From: Cordia subcordata
Lineage: Eukaryota > Streptophyta > Magnoliopsida > Boraginales > Cordiaceae
Assembly (NCBI GenBank): GCA_028554755.1
Contig: JAPTOF010000010.1
Coordinates: 6,794,001 to 6,858,000 of the forward strand
Length of the DNA stretch: 64,000 bases
Reading direction: 5' to 3'
In this document: one piece after another, positions 11,701 to 23,928 of the stretch
Layout of the letters: each line of letters begins with the position of its first letter
Position numbering within the stretch: position 1 is the stretch's first letter
The notes under the pieces: generated by a model
What the model was told of the DNA's origin: nothing
What the model saw: only the letters and a program-made list of their open reading frames with translations
Database searches by the model: none
Translations under genes and position numbers: made by a program

Positions 11701-13707
11701 CTCTCCCTTCTCTCCCTCTTGTCTATAGTATTAGTCTCAATCATAATTCTAAAATTAATATTGCAGAGGGTTGGCATTGGGGATTGCCCTCACAGTCTAT
11801 GGAAGAGAAGAGGAAGCAGATACCCTGATTGAGCAGATGACTCGGGATCAAGACCCTATACTGCGTTATGGTGGCATGTATGCTTTAGCCTTGGCATATA
11901 GGGGAACAGCTAATAATAAGGCCATTCGTCAACTGCTTCATTTTGCTGTATCAGATGTGAATGATGATGTCAGGCGTACTGCTGTTCTGGCTCTAGGATT
12001 TGTCTTGTATTCTGAACCAGAACAGGTTGGTGATTTAACTTTTCATGGTGATGCTGTTTGATCGTTTGATCTTCGTCAATTTTAGTTTTATATCGAAATT
12101 CAGTAAATTATGATTGGAGATTAGTTTTGTTTGCTCTGATTTTTTGTTATTTCACGTCCATCATTTGCTTCATCTGCATGTATATGTGACTATACACACG
12201 TGTTTGGCCACTTGCTATGCTATTGACATCTGGTTACCGGGCATTGTTGATATCTCACTCCTGTTAGATAAATAAATTTTATTGACCAAGCTTTATAACC
12301 TTTAATTGCAGACTCCTCGAATTGTCTCCTTGTTGTCTGAATCTTACAATCCACATGTTCGATATGGTGCGGCTTTGGCAGTAGGCATTTCCTGTGCTGG
12401 TACTGGGTTGAGTGAAGCCATATCATTGCTAGAGCCGTTGACATCAGATGTGGTTGATTTTGTTCGTCAAGGTGCTCTTATTGCGATGGCCATGGTGATG
12501 GTCCAGATCAGTGAAGCCAGTGATTCTCGTGTTGGCACATTTAGGTACCAAACATTCCTTTTTTACTAATTAATATTTACTTAGTTTTAATATTTTATAT
12601 TGTATATTTCTATTTCCTTGGTTTTAAATTGTTCTTATGCTTTTTATGTCTTAATTTCACTTAGGCGGCAATTGGAGAAAATCATTCTGGATAAGCATGA
12701 AGACACCATGAGTAAGATGGGTGCGATTTTAGCCTCAGGCATCCTTGATGCTGGTGGAAGGAATGTGACCATACAATTGTTGTCTAAGACCAAACATGAT
12801 AGAGTCACAGCTGTTGTTGGTCTTGCTGTTTTCAGTCAATTTTGGTATTGGTATCCACTCATCTATTTCATTAGCTTGTCCTTCTCCCCCACGGCATTTA
12901 TTGGTTTGAACCATGACTTGAAAGTGCCGAGATTTGAGTTTCTATCACATGCCAAACCTTCCCTTTTCGAGTATCCTAAGCCAACGACTGTAGCCACAAC
13001 CACTTCAGCTGTTAAGGTTCCTGCAGCGGTTTTGTCAACATCAGCAAGAGCAAAGGCAAGGGCTAGTAAGAAAGAGGCTGAAAAAGTCAACGCTGAGAAG
13101 GCATCTGGAGCAGAGTCGTCTTCTGCTAATGCGAATTCTGGAAAGGGCAAATCAAGTGACAAGGATGGGGATTCTATGCAGGTCAGGGTTGATCCTTGTT
13201 TTATCTGCTTTTGTGCTCTATACCCTGACATTCTCTGATTCTTATGCTAAACTTATATGTGCAACGGCTGGTGCTATTGCTAAGAGTGTTTATCTCTGTT
13301 GATTGTTACATTTTATTCTATTCTATGTTTGTAGGCCTTTTAAGTCCCTAATCTTATCAGTCTATATGTTCTTTTGGCAGGTTGACAACCCTGCCGACAA
13401 GAAGGCGGAGCCTGAGCCATCCTTTGAGATCTTGACAAATCCAGCCAGAGTGGTTCCTGCCCAGGAGAAGTTCATCAAATTTCTGGAAGAAAGCAGATAC
13501 GTACCAGTGAGATCAGCACCTTCCGGATTTGTGCTCCTGAAAGATCTACGTCCAAATGAGCCTGAAGTGTTATCTCTTACGGACGCACCCGCCTCTAATA
13601 CTTCAAGTGCTGCTGGGTCAGCAGTTGCACAGCAGGCCTCTTCAGCTTCAGCAATGTCTGTGGACGAGGAGCCTCAGCCGCCACAACCATTCGAGTACAC
13701 ATCATAA
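5759..13707 (+). CDS. RPN2: 26S proteasome non-ATPase regulatory subunit 1 (RPN2), 13 exons
   Basis: Exons: 5759-5910, 8668-8731, 9237-9342, 9526-9637, 9729-9897, 10228-10700, 10834-10969, 11053-11298, 11382-11602, 11767-12025, 12312-12544, 12665-13181, 13381-13707. All junctions are GT/AG and phases agree, giving 1004 aa, the length I recall for Arabidopsis RPN2. The product is the large scaffold of the 19S regulatory-particle base; it holds the ATPase ring and ubiquitin-receptor partners in cytosol and nucleus. The N-terminus ([20 protein letters not shown]) is alpha-helical. The middle carries the PC (proteasome/cyclosome) repeats, Gly/Ala-rich blocks such as [27 protein letters not shown] and [16 protein letters not shown] (about residues 430-780). 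A charged Lys/Ala/Ser linker (about 840-890) precedes the conserved C-terminus ending [12 protein letters not shown]. An upstream in-frame TTG (5750) was not used. Intron 1 is 2.7 kb and carries a MITE and an internal duplication. Nothing suggests a defect. Confidence 0.97.
7525..7945 (+). repeat. Diverged tandem duplication inside RPN2 intron 1 (two units of ~207 bp)
   Basis: Bases from about 7525 (TGCTAGGTGATGGC) and from about 7732 (TGCTAGGTGAGAGC) run parallel for about 200 bases. They share GTTGAAGTTGATACT-like, GCTTTATTTG and GGATGGGAGAAA-like blocks in the same order. The second copy ends just before a MITE at 7977. It is non-coding. Confidence 0.7.
7977..8205. mobile_element. PIF/Harbinger-like MITE, copy A, in RPN2 intron 1
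   Basis: The 229-bp element starts GGGCCTGTTTGGATTGGC and ends GCCAATCCAAACGAGCCC, near-perfect inverted repeats. It is flanked on both sides by TAA (7974-7976 and 8206-8208). A TAA/TTA target duplication with GGGC-type ends is the mark of PIF/Harbinger (Tourist-like) elements. The interior has no coding potential. It is the best-preserved copy of a family with five clear members here (others at 26155, 34872, 40378, 50951). Confidence 0.85.
11639..11721 (+). repeat. Pyrimidine-only (CT/CCT) tract in RPN2 intron 9
   Basis: Around 80 bases of almost pure CTCC/CCCT repeats lie between the 5' splice site at 11603 and the acceptor before 11767. The tract may act as an extended polypyrimidine tract, or may simply be a microsatellite. 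Confidence 0.7.
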
Positions 13708-15673
13708 TTGTAATTTGTTAAGCATCATAAGGCAACTCGGTGTTAGTTTCGTGCAATCTTGTTGGGACGATCAGTTATATGCTCGAAGTCAAAGAGGTGA
13801 AGTCTTCCATTGTCAGGAGTAAGTTATTGCTACCATCAGGTGAAAGCTTTCCGGGTTCCTCGCTCATGTTGCGAGTTTCATTATGTTTGCCATCAACGCT
13901 AGTAAGGGTGGGGAACAGGGCTCTTAACTGAAACCCTCGCGAAGCATATACTTGTACTTTATTCTGAGAATTTCTTCCTTGCCGTTATCAACTTGTCTTC
14001 TGATCATTTTAGATTCTCCTCCGTTTCCTGCCAGCGATGATGACGATGATGATATTATTGGTGATGCTGTGAATTTCATATTGCTTACTGTTCGTTTCCA
14101 TCTCTCTAGTTCTTTATTGATGCGATTCTTCACTGTTTGCTTGATGGGACGTGGTCGCGCTCCATTCTTTGTTTTTGCCATTGATCGATATGGCGTGTTT
14201 TATATGGAAGATAACTCCTTTGAATTAAGTTCGCTTCTCTCTTGCTTTAAGGGGTGGGTTTGGATTTTTTCCCCCCCAAGAAAAGCATTTTTTTTTTGTG
14301 CCACAAGTATTTAATTTGGTTTCGAAAATAACTTTACTTAATATTTGTTTATAAAAAAAAAAAACCTCATTTCAAAAGTCATAAATTTGAAGAAGTTCAT
14401 ACCAACGTGCCTTAAGGTGGTGAAGATACGCTCCTTCTTGCCGAAAAAGTCAAATAAGAGATTTTCTGAAAGGTCAATACAAAGGAGTCCTGGAGGGTGT
14501 TTGGTTTAGCTTGTTTAGGTACTTATAAGTACTTAGAAAAAAATATTAAAGAATATATTTTTTTTATAATTTAGGTATTTATAACCACCAAATAAGCAAA
14601 GCTAAACACCCTCTTAGGTGGTCAAGATAAGCACCTTTGCAAAAAAAACTAAAATAATGAATTTTCTAAAATACGAAAGTGCTAGATACGAGAGGAGGAT
14701 CTTGATCTATGGGCTTAGACCCTCCTGAAAAGTCAACGAGAAATCGCCAAAACCAGTTAAAAGAGTAATGCGGCAAAGACGTTTATTCAACAATGGTCCC
14801 AATTCAAGGAGGCATCTGGAATTGAAATCTACAGACACAACGCAGCGGAGGTGGATTGCGTGGTTTCTGGCTTATTTGAATTATTGATGACTTTTTTTTA
14901 ATATTCATAAAAATAAAATTTTCATGAAAAACACTTTCTTTTGTAATAAGGGTTGAGTTGACTTCAAAAAAGTTAAAACTCTTAAAAGAGTTTGAATTTT
15001 TAGAAGAAAAAAATTTAAATTTCTCAAGAAAATAATACTATTTTCTTTAAGTTATACAAAAAAGCACTATACAAGCGAGAGGCCGCCGTGTCTGTTTGTC
15101 TGAAACTTTTGATAAATGGTAGTGAGCGTTGGTGAAGTTTTCTTGACGTTTAGGCCTTTTATTTTAACATTTCCAATTTGTGAAAATAATGAATATAAAT
15201 TCTGATTATGTTGTATTAAAATACTGTTGCTTCCAAAAAAAATGTTCTATTTTCTATACAAAATAGGACTCTATGGTTTTTATTTAATTCCATTATTTAT
15301 GTTGGATTACACTGATCACTCACGGTTCACTAGATAAAACTGTATTGTTTTTATCTAACATGCATTTAATTCTTTTAAAAAATCAAAATTATGAACAGAA
15401 ACTTCAAAACTATCACAATATTGATAACTATTATATTTTGATCATCACTTAGAAACAAACAAACCAATTAATTAATTACATAAAGTTAACTATACGAGAT
15501 TAAGGGGAAGAAAAGAAAACTAAAGACCTAGCGATCAAGTGCAATGTTTCTCCTTTCTAGTGTGAGTGATCCTGGAATTAATATCCGTTAGTTGTATATA
15601 ATCGGCTTTTAGCCTCCTTTGCATCGAGAAAGAAAAGGAAGATGAAAACTCTTTGAACATTCTTGAACTATCA
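13708..15673. other. Intergenic region between RPN2 and the first RING-H2 gene
   Basis: It holds the RPN2 3' UTR and AT-rich spacer. About 14250-14412 resembles a decayed copy of the TAA-flanked MITE family (GGTTTGGATTTTTTCC then ATTTAATTTGGTTTCG). A second short MITE is listed at 14493. About 14868-15075 has the same poly-T/poly-A texture but is too diverged to assign. I see no gene. Confidence 0.55.
14493..14613. mobile_element. Short MITE (~121 bp) with GAGGGTGTTTGGTTTAGCTT ends
   Basis: The left end GAGGGTGTTTGGTTTAGC is matched by GCTAAACACCCTC at the right end, giving a 13-base inverted repeat with one gap. The interior includes TACTTATAAGTACTTA. It is too short to code. The target duplication is unclear (TTA follows the right end). 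Confidence 0.6.
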
Positions 15674-16171
15674 TCACCAAGCCGGAGCTCTGCAAGTAGG
15701 GCAAGTATTCTTTCCCAAAAGCCACTTGTTTATGCACTCAGCATGATACTCATGCCCACATTGAAGAGCCCCAACCCTTTGATTCTCTTCATATTCATCT
15801 AAGCATACTGCGCACACATCTTTTTCTCCACGATCTCTTTCTGAACCCTTCTCGCCGTAACGTCTCGTCTTCAAAAAATTCCTCGAGACGGTCTGCGGAG
15901 AAAACCTCAAATCATCGCCGGCTTCGTTTCCGCTTAATCGTCTGCTACGGCTCCGATCACGACCATTATTCGTGTAGTCGTCATCGCTAGTCATCCCCAG
16001 CAAACTTCGATAATAATTCACGAGGTTATCGTAATTACTACGCGAATCATTGTTGTTATGCAAGACGTACGCCATGGGAGGACCACCATAGCTATGGATA
16101 CGTAGCATTGAGGGTGATGGAGGATTATATTGTTGAGTGTAATAGGGATTTCGAATAACCATGTGATCCAT
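15674..16171 (-). CDS. RING-H2 finger protein, putative E3 ubiquitin ligase (165 aa)
   Basis: A single-exon gene. The frame extends upstream to a TTG at 16207, but the first ATG is at 16171 (MDHMVIRNPYY), which matches the start of its neighbour at 18985. The last 46 residues hold a RING-H2 domain with the exact C3H2C3 spacing C-x2-C-x14-C-x-H-x2-H-x2-C-x10-C-x2-C (about residues 120-160), including the Trp after Cys6 that contacts E2 enzymes. Proteins of this kind transfer ubiquitin from an E2 to a substrate. The N-terminal part is Asn/Tyr/Pro-rich and low in order, with a conserved block NLVNYYRSLLG near residue 50 and a basic Arg/Ser patch. No transmembrane segment is visible, so it is not the ATL type. 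The substrate is unknown. It forms a duplicate pair with 18342-18985. Confidence 0.85.
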   Translation of the reverse strand: MDHMVIRNPYYTQQYNPPSPSMLRIHSYGGPPMAYVLHNNNDSRSNYDNLVNYYRSLLGMTSDDDYTNNGRDRSRSRRLSGNEAGDDLRFSPQTVSRNFLKTRRYGEKGSERDRGEKDVCAVCLDEYEENQRVGALQCGHEYHAECINKWLLGKNTCPTCRAPAW

Positions 16172-17950
16172 GGCGGTCTCGTAAGCACTTAACAAGATTT
16201 TGAACAATGCTTATTATTTCAGTAGGTTGAAGTTTATATTATATTGACTTTATATATGCACCCCTTTCGTAATCCAATTAGGAGAGGGTATATGGATTAG
16301 GAAATGACTTCTTCCCCAAGAAAAGGCATCTCAAATTTTGTCACGTGGCATACATGATAAGGGATTATGAAAAAGACATAAACTTCCTTTGCAAGCTTTC
16401 GATTAATAATTTCTTTTTTTCTTTTGAGGAAATTTCTTTTAATTGATGTCTATATATATATTTAAAATCAACAACTTTTTCTTTACATTTGGAAAAGAAA
16501 AGAAAAACCTCGATTCAAAGCTTTTCATGCCACTTGCTTCCCCAACACACCTTATCTTACATCTAATCATAATCAAACTATTAATTAAATTAAACTATTT
16601 CAAAATTATTTCATATAATATTAAATTTTTATAGCCCATATATCGCCCGAATCACATAACAGTATTAGTATTATATAAAAGAAGGTATGTGCCTTTTTAA
16701 TAAATAACAAATGTTATCATTTTAAGCTCTCTCTTCCATCCAACAAATCATTTTAGTCTACCCTTCTATACTTAAAACTATGATCTAGTTTAAATCCATT
16801 TAGTCACCAATTAATGACAATATTTTTAATCTAAAACTAACATTAAAAAATTCTTAGTTTGTATGAATTTTATTCTCTTACTTAAATGCAAATTTTATTA
16901 TCTCTTAAAATTTTCACCACGTGATTTACTGATTAAATCCAATGTTGTCCAACTTACAACCTCTTGTTTTGGCATTATTATCTCTAACAACAAAATCAAA
17001 CTTCTCTTTATTACTACATAATAACATGTGGTTTTTGATTTCTCGTTTAGAAAAATATTAAACGCAGTATCTTTTTCAAGAATTTAAGGTGGAAAACATT
17101 GAATAAATTAGTCATCAAAACTTTCAAGATAAGGCTAGATTTTTATTTTCTCTATTCATGACTAAGCATGCCAGCAGAATTAAACTCCATATTAAAAACC
17201 AAAGGTAGTAAATATATTTTTATAATTGATTTCAAAATTCAGTGCAGCAGGACCCAAACTTGATGCTTTTACTTGAATCAGCAAAAGATGATCTGATCTC
17301 GACACACTTTTTCATTAAAAAAAAAATTATGCATGGATCATATATGTGGAAAATTTACATTTGTGTATGTTTTTGTGAGAATTTGCTATACTTTTTTTTA
17401 CCAAAATACCCTCTTTTATATACAAGCTTAGATATATCCTTTGACAGAATTAGAGGTTGAGGCTGGTCCTTATTTGCTTTTTCACTTGCCGTTGCTACAA
17501 TAGAAACACAGTTTATAAGAAAATGATATATCACAATTTGTTAGAAGTGGTAGTCATAAAGCAAATATTATATCTACTTTGCTTCCGTACTGAGATTGTA
17601 TATTGGTTAGAGGAATTTTCGAAATTTTAATTTTTAATTATTTCAGGTTTTGATGAACGAATTATTTTATTAGTCTCTAAATGAGGGTACTTTAGTTAAA
17701 AAAATAACGTGTATTTTGCGCATACACAATATATTAGATTTTTAATTTTAAGACCCGAATTAGTGGCTACCATCCTGCAAATTACTTCAAATACATGAGA
17801 AATTTTAGTCCCGAAAGAAAATTGATTGAACTCGGTGCTTATAGCCCTGTTAAATTTAGTCATCGTAAAGGTCCAAGTTTAATAATCTATATCTAATCTA
17901 TTTATCTATATTTTCTAGGTAATATACTAAGGGCCTGTTCTGCTTAAATA

Positions 17951-18085
17951 ACTGATAGCTATTCAATAGTTGTTTGATAATTGATAATTATTGTATTTTA
18001 GGTGTTAACTGATAGCTGTTCAAATAGTTGTTTGACTGATAGCTATTGTATTTTAGGTATTAACTGATAGCTATTCAACTAGCTA
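17951..18085 (+). repeat. Minisatellite, ~58-bp units beginning AACTGATAGCT
   Basis: AACTGATAGCTATTCAATAG starts the first unit. The second and third units start AACTGATAGCTGTTCAAATAG-like and AACTGATAGCTATTCAACTAG-like, each linked by TATTGTATTTTAGGTRTT. It probably lies inside a MITE relic whose left end is at 17936. Confidence 0.6.
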
Positions 18086-18302
18086 TTTAAAAAAACATCT
18101 TTGGTAAAACTAATTGTCCAACTAAATAAATTAAAAGATATTTTTAATTCTTTTGTACTAGAACACTATTGCTTCCAAAAGAAATATGTTTCATGGACCA
18201 AAAAATATATATATGTTTCATTTAATTTCACCACCAAGGCAAATAAAACCAAGCAATTACATTCTTACTAGGATTGAAAAAGGACAAAAAAAAAAAAAAA
18301 AA

Positions 18303-18320
18303 AGAGAGAGAGAGAGAGAG
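18303..18320 (+). repeat. (GA)n microsatellite just 3' of the second RING-H2 gene
   Basis: Nine GA units preceded by about 20 A residues lie within 25 bases of the stop codon, so probably in the 3' UTR. Confidence 0.8.
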
Positions 18321-18341
18321 AACTCTTTGAACATTCTTGAA

Positions 18342-18985
18342 CTATCGCCAAGGTGGGCCTCTGCAAGTAGGGCAAGTATTCTTTTGCAACAGCCACTTAT
18401 GTATGCAGTCAGCGTGATACTCATGCCCACATTGAAGAGTCCCAATCTTTTGATTCTTCTCAAATTCATCTAAGCATACTCCACACACATCTTTTTCTCC
18501 ACGATCTCTTTCTGAACCCAGTCTCGTCTTCAAATTCCTCGAGATGGTCTCCGCCGGAAACCTCAAATCATGGCCGGCTGCGTTTCCGATTAATCGTCCG
18601 ATCACGTCCAGCAGACTTCGATAATAATTCACGAGATCATCGTGATTACTACGCGAATCATTGAGATTATACAGAGGAGGGGCGCCTTCCAAATAATAGT
18701 GAGATGGCGAAAGCTGCGATTCTTGATACGGGCCCGAGGTGTACGCCATGGGAGGACCAAAGTTGTCATAGCTGATGACACGTGCGGACTCATAAACGAA
18801 AGCTTGGTATGGTTGAAGCAGGGGAGCAATAATGGGAGCACCACACCACCATAGTCATGCAGGATCATGGGTGGTGGAGTATTATGATAATATTGTTGAG
18901 GATGAATATAATGAGGAGGAGCAGTGTGTGCAGTGTGTGGGTTTTCATGAGGAGTGTAATAAGGGTTTGGAATGATTCTTTCCAT
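18342..18985 (-). pseudogene. RING-H2 finger gene, paralogue of 15674-16171, with one frameshift
   Basis: The ATG at 18985 opens MERIIPNPYYTPHENP, matching the neighbour's start. The frame then leaves the homologous path near 18838-18855, in a GGTGGTGTGG run. The continuation (APIIAPLLQPYQAFVYES, then SYDNFGPPMAY) is in another frame that stays open to the stop at 18342. The span is 644 bases, not a multiple of three. The RING-H2 domain is intact with the same cysteine and histidine spacing (VCGVCLDEFEKNQ ... CPTC). The paralogue's conserved YNLNDSRSN-LVNYYRSLL block is also present. A shorter product starting at the internal ATG 18749 (135 aa) would still contain the RING, so the locus may not be dead. 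A sequencing error in the GGT run is the other explanation; no splice pair removes the shift. Confidence 0.72.
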
Positions 18986-21900
18986 GGCTGATGAAGATCG
19001 CATAAGCACTTAACTAGCTTAAGAGGGGTTTCAATTGTTGGATTAACTATAAGCCGATGAACCTCTTATATAATATTGATTCCGTGTGCACCCTTTTCCT
19101 AATCCACATAGGAAAGCCTATGGTTTAGGAAACTTGTTTCCCAAGATAATTTAGTAGCGTCTTCTAAAAAAACACCCCTTACTCTTAATAAAATTATAAA
19201 TATATAAAAGAAAGATAACATTAAAATTTTTTAAAATTCATCCTAAAGTGCTCCTTCAAATTCTTTCAAATCAATCAAACGTGTTGTAAATTTCTCCAAA
19301 TAAAAGAGTGGGGCAAAATGAAATCATTTTATAAAACTAATGGCAATTTTAGAACCAAAAACAGTTAAAAGGTCAAAATAGAACTTGCAATATAATTTGA
19401 TGGCCTAGAATTAAAATGGCTTATTGATAATGATAATACAATAGAATTAAATAATAGCTCAACAAACTTACTAAAAAGATGAAAATACTCTTTAACATAT
19501 AGAAATAATTATTTGGCAAAAACTTGATATGGTGGAGGAAAAAATAAAATTAATTAAAATTTATGAAGAAATTTAGGATTTAACCAAAAACTTACGATGA
19601 AAAATATCATTCTCTCATTAGGAAACCGATTTCCCAAGTCAATTTGTTGTACTCTTCTGAAAAGGGTAGTTCATATCTCATTACGAAACTTATAATTTGG
19701 TACCCAACTTTGGTGCGTCAAACAAACACATTAGAAATCCTTTAAAAAATTTTAATTAATAAAATTATAAAAATATAAAAGAATAATTAAATATCTTTTT
19801 GTCTATAATTAGAAGAAAATGTACCATTTGGTTCCCAGTTGGTCGCAGACGATAAATGTGTCGACAAACGACGAGTGATGTTTGTGGATGGGGTTTTGAA
19901 ATTATATTGGAGTAGCTATCATCTTGACATTCGAATTTATATGTAGTTTGATTTCATCCAATTTCATGCTCTAATAGTAAACGCTGTTAATTAAGATTTG
20001 TGGCACTATTACAAACTTGCCCATCAATCAGTAAATATGATTCGATCAATATTTCATTTTTAATTAGCATTGGACCTTTGTTCTTTACTAATTTGTCCTA
20101 AATTAGTAATATCGCTAAATGAAGTCAATCCAAATAGTGTGTTTGGAATGATCTTTTCTTAAGATGCTTATCTTATTAAAATTTAGAGAAATTTTGTAAA
20201 ATTTAAGATATCTTATCACATGCACCATTTATTCGATAGTTGTAACAAATAAGATAGGATAGATTGCTTAATTTTTATAAGATAAAAAGTATGTTTGTCT
20301 TGAATTTTTTAAAGGATACACGTTTTAAATCTTATAATATTTCTCTCCATTTCAATAGGATAAATATTTTAAAAATAAAATTATAACAAACAGAGTAAAA
20401 GTATGATTAATTATAGACGAAAATTCTTTTCCCCTGCAAGAACGAGCTATGCAAATGACGATAGAGACCAAAATCTCCTCGTTTAAGCCGCCTATGGACC
20501 GAAATCTAGTCTTTAACGAGAATGAGCTTTGCAAGTGAGTGGAATATTCTACAGTCTAATATTATACAATAAACTTCATTACATGTGCTTAGAGATGTAT
20601 ATAAAATTATAAAAATTGTGAAAACTGTTATGATCAGTCTGATTTTTTATTTCAAGGAATCAAAATCACAATTTAGATTGAAACGAGCTCCAACTATAGT
20701 ATATATTATTATAGTATAAATACATGCAGGGCATATCATATAATAATAAATATGTTTATAATTACTTTAATTTGTTGTTTGATATAGTTGTGTTGTAATA
20801 TCATTGTTAACTCAGTTAATTTATATAATTATTTTTAGGTTTTCTTCCCAAAAATCCCCCGAGATTGTTTACAAACTAATTAGAAGTCATTTCAAAACAG
20901 CGTAGAACCGCCCATATGCCTAAATGCTGAATTAACCAAAACCATTTGGTTTATTTTATTACATCAATCATATGGTTAAAGAATTAATAAAAAAAAGTCA
21001 TACCAAGTACCTCCCCTTTACACCCCCACAAATAAATCATTACTTCTCTTGAAATAGTTTGTTTATTTTTACATAAAGGAGTGAAATAATCTACAATCTA
21101 TTAATATATAAGAATCCATGAGCGTTTCAGATCACGCAAAATACACTTTGATTGATGAAGGGAAACGTGATAATAAAATTATCAAAATTTAGAATAGCTT
21201 GCAGAAAATTAACGAAAATTTCACTAGTTTAGACCAAAAAAGAAAAAAAAAAAGAAGGAATATTATTAGTGGGCCCTATACAAATTAATACTTAATGGGA
21301 TTAAGTTCTTACTGCTCTTTATAAGGTTAATTCACATTATATGGGATTTTTGGTTTTAAACTACCATCCTGCAAATTACGTTAGATACATGAGAAATTTT
21401 AGTTTGAAAGGAATATTTGATTGAACTCAGCGCTTATATGCCTACCAAATTGAATCATTCTACCAAAGGTCTAAGTTTAATAATGGTAGAAGATTATACG
21501 TCTCTCTCGTACAAGGCAAAATTAATAAATCAGGAGTTTCACTGGATGGCTTGGTGTGTTCCGTACGGTTTGTCTTTTTTTCTATTTTTATTTTCATAAG
21601 AAACTCATTTGATTAGCTTATTTTCATTTTCTTTTCTAAAAAATTTAAAATTGTTTCTAGTTACCAAAAAAAATATTTTCTCTATTTTTCAAATAATCAA
21701 TGTTTTTCAATGAACATATAGGCACACACGATCTCTTCCTCACACATATTCTCATAAATATACTCACACACACTCTTATCACTTGTGTCATATAACTCGT
21801 ACACATTTCCTCTATCTCACACACACGACTTAATCGGAGTTCTATTTATTGTCATAGACAGAGCTCTTTTCCGGGGAAAAGAGAGGGAAGAAGCAGTAGC

Positions 21901-22154
21901 GATGCTTCAAGAAGTAACTTGTGTCGTATTCTTGGGAAAAGCTCAAAGGACTACGACCAAATGGTAAAAAAGGTCAAGCACTACAATTGAGTGGTTGTCA
22001 CAACAAAGCATCATTTAATCAATTTATAAATCCATAATAGTGGCAGAGCAAGCCAGAACCAGCCAACCAACCTTACCAACTAGCATATACTTCGGACTAG
22101 ACTCCTTGATTCACAAGGACGTCTGATTGATGCCAATGCTGACCATCTCTTGAA

Positions 22155-22507
22155 TTCTACACAAATTACATAGTTTACACATGTTACACACAACACACTA
22201 TAGACATTACACACATATTGTACACAATAAACATATTACACATATTATGCACACTACAAACTTTAATTTACACATATACTATACACACTACACACTGCAA
22301 CAGCACCACACATATATTACGCACACTACAATACATATATAGAGTTTGTGTAATCTGTGCAATATGTATAGTGTGTCTAGTTTAGTTTGCTATGTAGTAT
22401 TTGTAATATGGGTAGAGTGTGTGGTATGTGTAATGTCTATAGTATATGTAGTCTGTGTAGTATGTATAATGTGTATAGTGCGTGTAATATGTGTAGTGTG
22501 TGCATAA
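22155..22507. repeat. Imperfect inverted repeat built from ACAC/ATTACACA motifs
   Basis: The left arm (to about 22325) is rich in TTACACA and ACTACACA. The right arm (from about 22340) is the same vocabulary on the opposite strand (TGTGTAAT, TGTGTAGT). Both arms share ACTATAGACATTACACA in inverted orientation (CTATAGACATTACACA at about 22199; TGTGTAATGTCTATAG at about 22427). The spacer is short. It could fold into a long, bulged hairpin. Confidence 0.6.
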
Positions 22508-23320
22508 AAATACATATTTGACACATTTTTTTTTTATTTTCATTTGTTTGAACAATTTCCACTTTTATCAACCAAAATATATTTTCTAAATCTCCCGAAC
22601 CTAAAAATAAAAATTGTTTTCAAAAAACAAAACCTAAAAATGAAACTTGTTTTTAGAAAATAAAAAAATAAAAGAATAAAAAAATATTTTCCAAACTAAG
22701 CGCAACCAACTTTTAGAACGTATATCCATAGGTTCATACATGATTTTGGGGGAAAAAAAAACTTAAGCACAATAAATTAAGGTCAGGGAGTTTTGGATTT
22801 ATGCTAAAATTCATAAAGAATGGCATTATCTTCTCTCAAATAAAAAAAGAAGTCGAGAAAGAGTTTCACTTTAATTAAGACAAATAAATTTTAAATTTTT
22901 GAACATAACATATTTGAAATTTGTGTGTGAGCGTGTATAACTAACCATGCACGTGAAAAAGAGGGAAAATTTATCAAATTATTATGATAAAAATGATGAA
23001 TATATGAAAACGAAATGAAGATCTCCTAGCTTCCATTGCGCAAGAAATTATAATCATGACGTGAACACCAAATTATTTTACCATGTAAAAATAGGCAGTT
23101 TGATATATCAGCTGACGTGGTAATTGAATCAGCTGCATGCATGCATGCACCAGGCTCCTAATTGTAACATAATCCCAAGTCCATGATTCAAAGTTCAAAT
23201 GTTTCAATCTTCAGCCGCTTGATTTATTAAAAAGTGTCACGTAAAGTGGTGGTAAAGTTTCTTGTCCTGTGATTCACATTAATTGGAGGTGAAAGTGAGG
23301 TGGTAGTTAATCCTAAGGCT

Positions 23321-23346
23321 CCTCTCTCTCTCTCTCTCTCTCTCTC
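23321..23346 (+). repeat. (CT)n microsatellite in the FAMA upstream region
   Basis: Thirteen CT units lie about 580 bases before the FAMA start, followed by CA and TA repeats to about 23406. It may be a promoter or 5' UTR CT-element; position alone does not decide. Confidence 0.7.
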
Positions 23347-23928
23347 CACATGTATTCATCACACACACACATATGTATACGTGTGTTGTGTGTGTATATA
23401 TATATAATGTCAAAGCTGGCAGCTCCAGCAAGCAATCTGGCACATTATATTTAGACAAATAACAGTCACCTTCGAAAGCTTCCATCCCAGCAAATAAAAC
23501 AAGCATTGGGTTGTATTTTATGCTATATTTTGTTCATGCATCACAACCCCACTTATTCTTCTCATACTTAATTTTGCAGCCTAAGGTTAGTGGGTGCAAT
23601 TTCCACCATTTTATTATTGTTTCCCCAGATTTTTTTTTTTCATAATATCTCATTTTTTATAAGCACTTAATGGCTTGAATTTCATTGCTATGAATTTACT
23701 ATGAATTTATCACTTCGCTTTGTTGTAAACTCATTATTATTTAGCACTTAATCGAGCTGAATCTTGTCTTACTTCTTGATTATAGATGATATATAAAAAT
23801 TTATTTATTTGTAATTGTTTCAGGTGGACCCGTTTTACTAACACCAAGACTATTTATTTTTTTTGTTGTTAGATGGATTTGAACTCCATCTAGGGTTTTA
23901 GGGTACTTCCACTGCATGCATATATATT

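Larger units (their letters stand above)
16172..18341. other. Intergenic region between the two RING-H2 genes
   Basis: The first few hundred bases should hold the promoter of the upstream RING-H2 gene. The rest is AT-rich spacer with no believable open frame. GGGCCTGTTCTGCTTAAAT at 17936 looks like the left end of another MITE, but I cannot find its right end. A short minisatellite follows it. Confidence 0.55.
18986..23928. other. Long intergenic region upstream of FAMA
   Basis: Nearly 5 kb without a gene. About 19100-21700 is AT-rich spacer; 20133-20360 begins GTGTTTGGAATGATC and may be a MITE relic. An AC-rich stretch lies at about 21720-21830 and a large foldback at 22155-22507. The last 900 bases are the probable FAMA promoter, with overlapping CATGCATGCATGCA (about 23135-23149), a CT repeat and a CA/TA-rich patch. 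Confidence 0.55.

Noticed and set aside
16172..16207. Longer start of the first RING-H2 protein
   Set aside because: The extra 12 codons begin with TTG. The ATG at 16171 matches the paralogue's start.
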